Source of the DNA: Clostridia bacterium
GTDB lineage: Bacteria; Bacillota; Clostridia; Monoglobales; Firm-18
DNA length: 16,262 nt
Direction of reading: 5' to 3'
NCBI GenBank assembly: GCA_017408205.1
Contig: JAFQVC010000025.1
Coordinates: forward strand, 1-16,262
The notes under the pieces were generated by a model that saw only the letters and a program-made list of their open reading frames with translations, made no database searches and was not told where the DNA came from. The position numbers and the translations under genes are program-made. Positions 7,318 through 14,483 of this stretch are shown here, piece after piece (the stretch's first letter is position 1; each line of letters starts with the position of its first letter).

Positions 7318-8445
7318 TTACTTTAATAAATCTATAGCAAATTGCAATTGTTCGTCGGCTGCAGATTTTAATTCAACTTCGTAGTCGGGAATTATACCGC
7401 TTTTTTGTATGTCATTACCGCTTGGGGTAAAGTATCTTGCTATAGTCACTTTCAGTGCACTGCCGCTGCTGTTGGGGATTACAGTCTGTACAAGGGCTTT
7501 GCCAAAAGTTGTTTTGCCAACAAGTTTACCTCTGTTGTTTTCTTTTATAGCACCTGCAACAATTTCTGATGCACTTGCAGAGTTTTCGTCAACAAGAAGT
7601 ACAAGTGGTACATCTGTTCCTTCAACGGTAGTTTTAATTGTTTCGGTATCTTCAGTTTTGCTTACAATCGAATAAACAACTGAATTTTTCGGAAGAAGTG
7701 CGTTCGCTATAATTTCTGCCTCGATAGCATAACCGCCGCTGTTACCTCTTAAATCAAAAATTATTGATTTTGCACCGTTCGAAATAAGGGTATCAAGTTC
7801 TGATGAAAACTTGTTGCCGCTGCCTTCGTTGAAAGAAGAAAGAGATATATAGCCGATATCATTTTCAAGCATTTCAGTATAAATAACAGGTATATCAATA
7901 AACTGACGTGTAAGGCGGATATTTCTTTCAATATCAGTTTCTCCGTCAATGACTGTTATTGTAAGTTCTGAACCCTCTTCGCCTTTAATAAGAGCGGTTG
8001 CTTCCTCAATATCCATTCCAATTAAAGAAATATCGTTGACTTTAGTAATTTTGTCACCTGTTTTAATACCTGATTTAAAGGCAGGTGAGCCCTCAAATGC
8101 CGACTGAACAAAAAGCGGCTCCTGTTCGGTTTCCTTTGTAACTATAACACCAATACCGCAGTATTCCTGCTCAAGCATCTGATTAAATTCGTTAAATTCT
8201 TCTTTGTTCATATAAACTGTATATGGGTCGCCGAGAGAATTAACTGCGGCTTTTGTTGCCGCTTCATCAAGGTTATTCATATCAACTTCACCATAGTAAT
8301 ACTTCTGAAGCAACGGAATGGTGCTTGTGAGTACCGGAACATCTCTTACGTTTGTAAAAAAGTACATCGTTGAAGTATAAGTCAATACTGAAGTCAGTAT
8401 AACCGTTATTGCTATTGTCGTAAATAATTTGCGTTTGCTATACAT
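7318..8445 (-). CDS. S41 family C-terminal processing protease (Ctp type)
   Basis: A 375-residue membrane-anchored protease that trims or degrades proteins outside the membrane. An uncleaved N-terminal anchor spans about 9-30. A PDZ domain covers about 95-168 (YCGIGVIV...GDKITKVN). The S41 catalytic domain follows, with the substrate-groove motif IFDLRGNSGG at 229-238. The catalytic Ser-Lys-Gln set is most likely S291 (ENSASASE), K316 (GKTTFGKALVQ) and Q320, because the spacings of 25 and 4 match those I know from CtpB-type enzymes. The ATG at 8445 follows a modest AGAAGG at seven bases, partly overlapping the upstream TAG. The position directly after a secreted peptidoglycan hydrolase suggests it matures or clears that hydrolase or the FtsX complex; this is inference. 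In sporulating relatives similar proteases act in spore signalling. Confidence 0.95.
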   Translation of the reverse strand: MYSKRKLFTTIAITVILTSVLTYTSTMYFFTNVRDVPVLTSTIPLLQKYYYGEVDMNNLDEAATKAAVNSLGDPYTVYMNKEEFNEFNQMLEQEYCGIGVIVTKETEQEPLFVQSAFEGSPAFKSGIKTGDKITKVNDISLIGMDIEEATALIKGEEGSELTITVIDGETDIERNIRLTRQFIDIPVIYTEMLENDIGYISLSSFNEGSGNKFSSELDTLISNGAKSIIFDLRGNSGGYAIEAEIIANALLPKNSVVYSIVSKTEDTETIKTTVEGTDVPLVLLVDENSASASEIVAGAIKENNRGKLVGKTTFGKALVQTVIPNSSGSALKVTIARYFTPSGNDIQKSGIIPDYEVELKSAADEQLQFAIDLLK

Positions 8446-8456
8446 TTAATAACCTT

Positions 8457-9599
8457 CTATTTTACATAATCTAACGGGTTTTTGGCGGAGCCATTTACCA
8501 AAACTTCAAAGTGAAGATGAGGTCCTGTGGATATACCCGTTGAACCAACTTTTAATATGGACTGTCCTGCATAAACGGACTGACCTCTGGAAACAAGAAT
8601 TGAACTTCCGTGAGCATAAAGTGTTGTGATACCGCCACCGTGGTCAATTACAACGTAGTTGCCGTAAGAAGAACTGTATTCTGCTTTGATAACAACACCT
8701 GCATTGGCTGCAATTACATCTGCACCCATTCCTGCACCTATGTCAATACCCGCGTGGAATCTGTTGTACTTAAGTACGGGATGATATCTTGAACCGTAAG
8801 GTGAAGTTATGTATCTGGTAGAGGGGCAGGGCCACAGCATTGTGCCGCCTGCATACGCTTTCCCGGCGTTTTGCAGTTGCAGAATCTGTGCACGGAGAGC
8901 TGCTTCTGCCTGTTCTTCTTTTTTGTACTGTGCTTCCAATTGAGCAATTGATTTATTAACCTCTGAAACCATAGCACCTTTTTGATTTACTATGGCATCA
9001 AGTTCGCTTTTGCTTGCATTTAAAGCATTTACTTTTTCGACTTTTATTGCTTTGATTTTTTCCAAATCTGTCTTTTTATCTTCAATTTCTTTTCTTGTTT
9101 GCTCCAGCTTTTCAAACATATTATTATCATATTCAGCAATTTGTTTTACTATTTCATATTTGTTTAAAAAGTCAGATAAACTTTTTGATTCGAGCAATAT
9201 GTCTATATAATTACTGCTTCCGCATTCATACATAACACGGAGGCGTTCTTTAAATGTTTCATACTGCTTAGCCGCTTTTTCTGTGGCAATATCAAGTTCC
9301 CCCTGAATTACCGCTATTTGTGCATCGTCAACAGCAATCTTCCCGTTCATATCCTGAATCTGACTGTTAAGAGCATTAATTTGTACATCATATTCTTCAA
9401 TCTGTGCAAGCAGGTCATTTTTCTGCTTGTTTTTGTCTTTGATATCTTTCTGGATATCCTGCTTGTTTTTATTACTTTGGTTAATTTTATCCTGTAACTG
9501 CTGAACAGAATCTGCTTTAACCAAAATAGATGTAAGAGGAAGAAGTGCTGTAAAAACAAATACTATTAAAACTAATATTGATAATATTCTTTTTGCCAA
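8457..9599 (-). CDS. Secreted coiled-coil M23 (LytM-domain) peptidoglycan endopeptidase, EnvC-like
   Basis: A 380-residue exported cell-wall hydrolase and the likely target of FtsEX. The signal peptide covers residues 1 to about 29 (hydrophobic core LSILVLIVFVFTALL, cleavage probable after VKA). A long coiled coil runs about 32-247, interrupted near 125-150 (YECGSSNYIDILLESKSLSDF), as in EnvC/PcsB-type partners of FtsX. The M23 domain spans about 256-380. Its metal and catalytic residues H282 and D286 (HAGID), H330 (YAH) and H361/H363 (HLH) are all present, so it should be an active zinc enzyme; proteobacterial EnvC is degenerate and only activates amidases. The start is TTG at 9599, preceded by GGAGG at eight bases. 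The ftsX stop codon lies in the same TAAGGAGG string, 13 bases before the start. Confidence 0.95.
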   Translation of the reverse strand: MAKRILSILVLIVFVFTALLPLTSILVKADSVQQLQDKINQSNKNKQDIQKDIKDKNKQKNDLLAQIEEYDVQINALNSQIQDMNGKIAVDDAQIAVIQGELDIATEKAAKQYETFKERLRVMYECGSSNYIDILLESKSLSDFLNKYEIVKQIAEYDNNMFEKLEQTRKEIEDKKTDLEKIKAIKVEKVNALNASKSELDAIVNQKGAMVSEVNKSIAQLEAQYKKEEQAEAALRAQILQLQNAGKAYAGGTMLWPCPSTRYITSPYGSRYHPVLKYNRFHAGIDIGAGMGADVIAANAGVVIKAEYSSSYGNYVVIDHGGGITTLYAHGSSILVSRGQSVYAGQSILKVGSTGISTGPHLHFEVLVNGSAKNPLDYVK

Positions 9600-9612
9600 T
9601 TTTATCTCCTCC

Positions 9613-10506
9613 TTAAACTTTAAGATATCTGCCTAAGGAAATACCGCTGCCGAATGCACCGAGCAGTGCACCAATACCCAAAAACCATGAAAGAAGTTCT
9701 TTGGTGATATAACCTACACTGTAGAAGGTAATACCGCTTCCCATAGCCCATTCACATAAAGGATTATATATAACATTGTATCCCGGAATAATAAGTATTA
9801 ACGCAATAATTGCACCGACAATACCCATTATAATGCCTTCGATAACAAAGGGCCATCTTATAAACCAGTCGGTTGCACCTAAAAATTTTGCAATACCGAT
9901 TTCTCTTCTTCTTGCAAAAACAGTCATACGAATGGCATTTGCAATTATAAATACAGCAACAAGACTTAAAAGCAACATAAGTATAAAACTTGCCTGTCTT
10001 ATTGTGTTTGTTATGGAAATCATGCGTTCCATAGCTTCTGTGTTGTTTCGTACATAATCAACGCCTTCGACGTTTTGTACCTGAACAGTGATTGATTCTG
10101 CCGCCTGAATATCTGACATTGTAATTTTTAAAGAATATCTTAAAGGATTATCGTTTTCAAGACCTTCTAAAACTCTTGCATTTTCGCCCAATGTGGCTTT
10201 GTATTCTTCAAATGCCTGCTGTGGTGTGAAAATTTCAACTGAATTTACATTTGGAATAGATTCTACCTTAAGTTTTACACTTTCAATGTTTTCAACGGGA
10301 ACATCAAACTCAATGAACGCCCTTATCTCGTACTGGGATTTTAACTGTTCGCTGATGTAATTAATATTGAATGAAAAAATCAGGTAAATGCCAAGAATAA
10401 GAAGTGAGGCAACAACTATAAACACTGAGGTAATTGACATAAGACCGTTAGCGAGAAAGCCCTTAGTGCCTTCTTTAAAGAAATAACCTAAATTTTTAGC
10501 AGTCAT
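9613..10506 (-). CDS. ftsX: Cell division protein FtsX (ABC-type membrane subunit)
   Basis: The membrane partner of FtsE; it passes ATP-driven conformational change across the membrane to a peptidoglycan hydrolase. I place the start at ATG 10506, because AGGAGG lies about 10 bases upstream and MTAKNLGYFFKEG fits the family. The reading frame stays open to 10560, inside ftsE. The 297-residue protein has TM1 at about 22-46, an extracellular domain of about 120 residues (47-168, opening YEIRAFIEFD), then TM2 (169-191), TM3 (about 218-241) and TM4 (about 272-291). The conserved cytoplasmic stretch ARRREIGIAKFLGATDWFI joins TM2 and TM3 and probably contacts FtsE. It overlaps the end of ftsE by 11 bases, indicating translational coupling and matched output. 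Confidence 0.96.
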   Translation of the reverse strand: MTAKNLGYFFKEGTKGFLANGLMSITSVFIVVASLLILGIYLIFSFNINYISEQLKSQYEIRAFIEFDVPVENIESVKLKVESIPNVNSVEIFTPQQAFEEYKATLGENARVLEGLENDNPLRYSLKITMSDIQAAESITVQVQNVEGVDYVRNNTEAMERMISITNTIRQASFILMLLLSLVAVFIIANAIRMTVFARRREIGIAKFLGATDWFIRWPFVIEGIIMGIVGAIIALILIIPGYNVIYNPLCEWAMGSGITFYSVGYITKELLSWFLGIGALLGAFGSGISLGRYLKV

Positions 10507-11185
10507 TAGAGTAGACACCTCCTGTTTCATCACGTACCATCGTACCTGAATCAAGTTCAATAACGCGTTTTTTCATTTTATTTACTATATCTGTTGCGTG
10601 AGTAACTACAATAACTGTTGTTCCGCGTTTGTTAATATCTTCTAAAATCTGCATAATTTCGTCTGCTGTTGCGGGGTCAAGATTTCCTGTGGGCTCGTCC
10701 GCAATCAGAATTGAGGGCTCATTAACCATAGCCCTTGCAAGAGCAACTCTTTGCTGTTCTCCGCCTGACAGTTCGTAAGGCATTGCTTTTGCCTTATGAG
10801 ATAGTCCGACCATACTTAAAACATTCGGGACTACGCGTCTTATCTCTTTTGTTGTATAATTATCTATCTGCATTGCATAAGCAACATTGTCAAACACATT
10901 TTTGTCATTTAAAAGACGGAAGTCCTGGAATACCATACCCAAACGGCGTCTGTAATAAGGAATTTGTCTGTGTTTTAAACCGCTTATTTCTATATTGTCA
11001 ATTATTATTTCGCCTTCGGTGGGTTTTTCTTCACAAAGCATAAGTTTTGTAAGTGTTGATTTTCCTGCGCCCGAAGTACCTATAATAAATACAAATTCGC
11101 CTTCATCTATATAGAAAGATACATTATTTAATGCTTTAGTTTCAGTTTTTTCATAGATTTTAGTTACTCTGTTAAAGAATACCAA
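10496..11185 (-). CDS. ftsE: Cell division ATP-binding protein FtsE
   Basis: The cytoplasmic ATPase of the FtsEX complex, 229 residues. Walker A is GTSGAGKST at 36-44, the Q-loop glutamine is Q87 (VFQDFRLL), the ABC signature LSGGEQQR is at 139-146, Walker B is ILIADEPTGNLD at 159-170 with catalytic E164, and the switch histidine is H196. The FQDFRLL and ARAMVNEP stretches are typical of FtsE among ABC ATPases. The start codon is TTG at 11185, seven bases after a run of six G (AAGGGGGG), and the regulator's stop codon TAA runs into that site. Third from the end of its own operon's coding order is ftsX, whose start overlaps the ftsE stop by 11 bases. No ATPase residue is missing. Confidence 0.97.
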   Translation of the reverse strand: MVFFNRVTKIYEKTETKALNNVSFYIDEGEFVFIIGTSGAGKSTLTKLMLCEEKPTEGEIIIDNIEISGLKHRQIPYYRRRLGMVFQDFRLLNDKNVFDNVAYAMQIDNYTTKEIRRVVPNVLSMVGLSHKAKAMPYELSGGEQQRVALARAMVNEPSILIADEPTGNLDPATADEIMQILEDINKRGTTVIVVTHATDIVNKMKKRVIELDSGTMVRDETGGVYSNDC

Positions 11186-11198
11186 TACTGTTCCCCCC

Positions 11199-12284
11199 TT
11201 AAATATTCAAAGTGTCTGAATTAAGATATCTGTGTACCATCATTGCTACTTTAAATACAATGGCATCATCAAACTTTCTTAAATCAAGGCCTGTAATTTT
11301 ATATATTTTGTCAAGTCGGTAAACAAGGGTGTTTCTGTGTACAAAAAGTTGTCTTGATGCCTCACTTACATTTAAGTTGTTTTCAAAGAACTTCTGAATG
11401 GTGATAATTGTTTCCTCGTCAAGCATTTCTATTGAGCCCTTTTTGAATATTTCTTTTAAAAACAGTTCGCAAAGTTTGGTGGGCAGTTGATAAATAAGAC
11501 GTCCGATACCAAGGTTGTTATAGTTAACTATTGATTGCTCATTGTCAAATACTTTGCCAACATCCAATGCTACGCAGGCATCTTTATATGAACGGTTGAT
11601 TTCAATAATGTTAGATACTACAGAACCAATACCGATTTTTACAGAAGTAAGAATTTCTGCACTTAATGTGTCGACAATGGAAGAAGCAATTTTGTGTAAT
11701 TCCTTTGTAGTAATATCTTCTTTGACTTCTTTTATAAGCACCACGTCTGTTTCATTCATACCTACTACAAAGTCTTTGTTTTTGTCGGGGAACATATTTG
11801 AAACAACTTCGTGTGCAACATATTCGTCGTTTTTAAGATGAATTAAAAATGCAACCCTGGGACACTCAACATTTAAATGTAATGAACGTGCTTTGCTGTG
11901 AATGTCAAAGGACATAACGTTATCTGTAAGTATATTCTTAATGAAACTGATTTTATCATATTTTTCATCATATAGTTGTTTGATTTGTGAAAGAGAAACA
12001 CTTAATATGATAACGCCGCTTTGTGATAACTGGTCGGTACCTGTGCAAAAAACAACATAATCATCTCTTGTTCTTGCACCGATTCTTTTATATGTAACAC
12101 CGTTCAGTATCGTAGGGTCGCTGCCCGATTTGATGTTAAGCACCTGCTCATCGCAGATTTCACCGATTGAACTTATGTCAGTACAGGCAATAATAGTACC
12201 GTTTTCGTCAATTACACCTGCTTTTCTGTCGGCAAAAGCGTATTGAACCTGATATATAATTGTCTGGAAAAGTCTGTTTGTCAT
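11199..12284 (-). CDS. CdaR/PucR-type transcriptional regulator
   Basis: A 361-residue DNA-binding regulator with the three-part CdaR layout. The N-terminal region (about 1-120) resembles the putative sugar-diacid recognition domain, with GVIDENGTIIACTDISSIGE at 23-42. The middle (about 135-270) matches the GGDEF-like domain of this class (KIGIGSVV, then YKDACVALDVGK). The C-terminal HTH_30-type domain is at about 296-353, with NVSEASRQLFVHRNTLVYRL as the helix-turn-helix and TGLDLRKFDDAIVFKVAMMV after it. The ATG at 12284 follows GGAGG at eight bases. It is first in the operon with ftsE, 13 bases away, and not next to any sugar-acid genes. It may control its own promoter and so cell-wall hydrolysis; ligand and targets are unknown. 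Annotation as a carbohydrate-diacid regulator should not be taken literally here. Confidence 0.9.
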   Translation of the reverse strand: MTNRLFQTIIYQVQYAFADRKAGVIDENGTIIACTDISSIGEICDEQVLNIKSGSDPTILNGVTYKRIGARTRDDYVVFCTGTDQLSQSGVIILSVSLSQIKQLYDEKYDKISFIKNILTDNVMSFDIHSKARSLHLNVECPRVAFLIHLKNDEYVAHEVVSNMFPDKNKDFVVGMNETDVVLIKEVKEDITTKELHKIASSIVDTLSAEILTSVKIGIGSVVSNIIEINRSYKDACVALDVGKVFDNEQSIVNYNNLGIGRLIYQLPTKLCELFLKEIFKKGSIEMLDEETIITIQKFFENNLNVSEASRQLFVHRNTLVYRLDKIYKITGLDLRKFDDAIVFKVAMMVHRYLNSDTLNI

Positions 12285-12304
12285 TTGTTTACCTCCAAAA
12301 CGTT

Positions 12305-12362
12305 AATTGTTTACACAATTATAGTCACTATATATAATATAACAAATCTACAAATTTTGCAA
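12305..12362 (-). promoter_or_regulatory. Promoter and possible operator of the cdaR-like/ftsEX operon
   Basis: Two overlapping sigma-A candidates read on the minus strand: TTGCAA (12357-12362)-17 bases-TATTAT (12334-12339), and TTGTTA (12340-12345)-16 bases-TATAAT (12318-12323). Just downstream is a near-perfect 16-base palindrome (12305-12320) with arms AATTGT and ACAATT, between the promoter and the ribosome binding site. Its position suits an autoregulatory operator for the regulator encoded immediately after it; the binding protein is inference. Confidence 0.65.
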
Positions 12363-12394
12363 GGTGTTTTTGTGAATTTTATGTTAAACTGTAG

Positions 12395-12431
12395 AAAAAA
12401 ATCAGGTTGTAAACATTACAACCTGATTTTT
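12395..12431 (-). terminator. Rho-independent terminator of the purine operon
   Basis: A perfect 16-bp stem (12416-12431 with 12397-12412) and a 3-base loop, ending in a run of seven T on the minus strand (12395-12401). The 5' arm is made of the last five codons and stop codon of the amidohydrolase gene. A run of A on the other side makes it potentially bidirectional, though no + strand gene is present. Confidence 0.95.
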
Positions 12432-13213
12432 AATAACTTTTCAGCATTTTTATAAAGCATTTTATTAAATTCTGATTTTTTAAAGTCCATACTTAAAAAC
12501 TTTTCCAGTTCGTATTTGTGTGATACAGCAGGATAGTCTGTTCCGAACAATACCTTGTCAACGCCGTGTAACTTGATTATTTCTTCAGTTTCCTTAATGG
12601 AAAGAGTAGTCATTACGCTGGAAGTATCAATGTATATATTTTTACCAATTAGATGTTCTTTTGCGTTATCCCATTCACTGTAACCGCCAAGATGTGCGGC
12701 AATAAATTTGTGTGTTGGAAAAAGTTTTAACAGATTGGCAAAACGGTAAGGGGAGGAGTAGTCGGTGTTTTTATCACCTGCGTGAATAATTATTGGGTAT
12801 TGGTCACCAATTTCCTCGTAAATTTTAAGCATATCCGGTTCGTCAACATAAAAATATTGAAAGTCAGGATGAAATTTAAACCCTTTGAATCCATTTTCTT
12901 TGATTCTTCTGATTTCACCAATATAGTCTTCATATCCGGGATGAACAGAACCAAAACAGATAAACCTGTCATTATCTTTATTGCTGATTAAAAAATCATT
13001 GACGTTGGTAACCTGTTCTGGCTTGGTTGGTGTTGAAAAAACAACGCATTTTGCTACAGATGCTTCGTTCATACTGTCGATTAAATCATTGACTGTACCT
13101 TTTTTCTGCCAGGGCATTTTGTAGTAATTTTCCAACGTATCAACAACTTTGGGTGCTAATTTATCCGGGAAAATATGACCGTGAATATCAATGATTCTAT
13201 TGTATTTAAACAT
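12416..13213 (-). CDS. Amidohydrolase-family (Amidohydro_2, TIM-barrel) metal-dependent hydrolase
   Basis: A 265-residue cytoplasmic hydrolase or decarboxylase of the ACMSD-like amidohydrolase group (PF04909). Visible metal and active-site residues are H11 and H13 (DIHGHIFP, end of strand 1), H115 (GFKFHPDFQ), H144 (IIIHAGD), H174 (IAAHLGG) and D226 (VLFGTDYP). The substrate cannot be told from sequence. The start ATG shares one base with the purD stop (TAATG at 13211-13215 on the minus strand), so translation is coupled to purD; the gene closes the purine operon and its 3' end forms the terminator stem. A role near purine metabolism, for example in salvage or in removing a by-product, is suggested only by position. 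Codon use and base composition look like those of its neighbours. Confidence 0.88.
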   Translation of the reverse strand: MFKYNRIIDIHGHIFPDKLAPKVVDTLENYYKMPWQKKGTVNDLIDSMNEASVAKCVVFSTPTKPEQVTNVNDFLISNKDNDRFICFGSVHPGYEDYIGEIRRIKENGFKGFKFHPDFQYFYVDEPDMLKIYEEIGDQYPIIIHAGDKNTDYSSPYRFANLLKLFPTHKFIAAHLGGYSEWDNAKEHLIGKNIYIDTSSVMTTLSIKETEEIIKLHGVDKVLFGTDYPAVSHKYELEKFLSMDFKKSEFNKMLYKNAEKLLKIRL

Positions 13214-14469
13214 TATTTAACACCGATGTCCTTTCGATAGTGCATATCTTTAAAACTGATTTTTTTAACCGCTTCGTATGAATTCTTTATTGCATCGTCA
13301 AGATTGTTTCCTGATGCAGATACCCCAAGAACTCTGCCGCCTGCAGTTACAATTTTACCGTCGCTTAATTTTGTTCCTGCGTGATATACGGTTACTATAT
13401 CACTTTCGGCATCCGCAATACCTGAAATTTCGTAACCGCTCTGGTATTTCTGTGGGTAACCCCCACTTGCCATTACTACACATGCAACAGCATTGTCATA
13501 CCATTCTATATTGATTGTGTCTAATTTTTCATCAATTACCGCCTGGAAAATATCTACTAAATCTGTTTTAAGGCGAGGTAATACCGCCTGTGTTTCGGGG
13601 TCGCCGAATCTGCAGTTGTATTCTATTACTTTTACTCCGTCTTCTGTTACAATCAGACCGAAGTACAAAACACCTTTAAATGTTCTGTCTTCACTTTTCA
13701 TTGCATTCATTGTAGGAATAAAGATGTTATCATAGCAGTATTTGTTAACTTCTTCAGTATAAATTCTGCTTGGTGAAAATGCACCCATACCGCCTGTGTT
13801 TAAGCCCTTGTCGTTATCAAATACTCTTTTGTGGTCTTGTGCAGAAACCATAGGAACAAGTGTTTTTCCGTCTGTAAACGCAAGTACGGAAACTTCCTGA
13901 CCTACTAAAAATTCTTCAATAACCACTTTGTTACCTGCGTTACCGAATGCCTTGTCGTCCATAATTTCGTGTACCGCTTTTACAGCATCGTCATAGTTTT
14001 CCGCAATAATTACACCTTTTCCTAAAGCAAGACCGTCAGCTTTAACAACTATTGGCATTTTCTGAGTTTTAAGATATTCTATTGCATCTTTTGAATTGTC
14101 AAATGTTTCGTATGCAGCAGTAGGGATGTTGTATTTTTTCATAAGGTTTTTTGAAAATACTTTACTGCCTTCTATGATTGCTGCTTTTGCAACAGGACCA
14201 AAAGCATTAAGACCGTTTTCGTTTAACTTGTCAACCATACCCAAAACCAACGGGTCGTCAGGTGCAACAACAGTCATATCAATCTGATTTGCTTTTGCAA
14301 ATGCAACTATACCGTCAATGTCTGTTGCTTTGATATCTACACATTCAGCAAGTTGTGCTATACCGCCGTTACCGGGTGCACAATATATTTTTTCAACATT
14401 TTTGTTTTGTGATATTTTGTGAATGATTGCGTGTTCACGGCCACCGCCGCCCACTACTAATATTTTCAT
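13213..14469 (-). CDS. purD: Phosphoribosylamine-glycine ligase (GAR synthetase)
   Basis: Joins glycine to 5-phosphoribosylamine using ATP, the second step of purine synthesis. The frame is open to 14541, but the proper start is ATG at 14469: the protein then begins MKILVVGGGGREHAI, the family N-terminus, with GAGAGG about eight bases upstream. Length from there is 418 residues, as usual. An N-terminal Rossmann-like domain (1 to about 100) is followed by the ATP-grasp region with PIVVKADGLALGKGVIIA, then VIEEFLVGQEVSVLAFTDG, the PurD signature RFGDPETQAVLPRL, and the C-terminal domain with the AGGRVLGVSASG motif. The gap to the upstream formyltransferase is 14 bases and the downstream amidohydrolase start overlaps the stop codon. 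Confidence 0.97.
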   Translation of the reverse strand: MKILVVGGGGREHAIIHKISQNKNVEKIYCAPGNGGIAQLAECVDIKATDIDGIVAFAKANQIDMTVVAPDDPLVLGMVDKLNENGLNAFGPVAKAAIIEGSKVFSKNLMKKYNIPTAAYETFDNSKDAIEYLKTQKMPIVVKADGLALGKGVIIAENYDDAVKAVHEIMDDKAFGNAGNKVVIEEFLVGQEVSVLAFTDGKTLVPMVSAQDHKRVFDNDKGLNTGGMGAFSPSRIYTEEVNKYCYDNIFIPTMNAMKSEDRTFKGVLYFGLIVTEDGVKVIEYNCRFGDPETQAVLPRLKTDLVDIFQAVIDEKLDTINIEWYDNAVACVVMASGGYPQKYQSGYEISGIADAESDIVTVYHAGTKLSDGKIVTAGGRVLGVSASGNNLDDAIKNSYEAVKKISFKDMHYRKDIGVK

Positions 14470-14483
14470 TTTGTATACCTCTC

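Noticed and set aside
7274..7318. A promoter for the unknown gene using a TATAAT in the hairpin.
   Set aside because: No acceptable -35 box lies 16-18 bases upstream, and the transcript would start at or past the ribosome site.
10507..10560. A longer ftsX start inside ftsE.
   Set aside because: AGGAGG upstream of ATG 10506 and the family N-terminus favour the shorter form.
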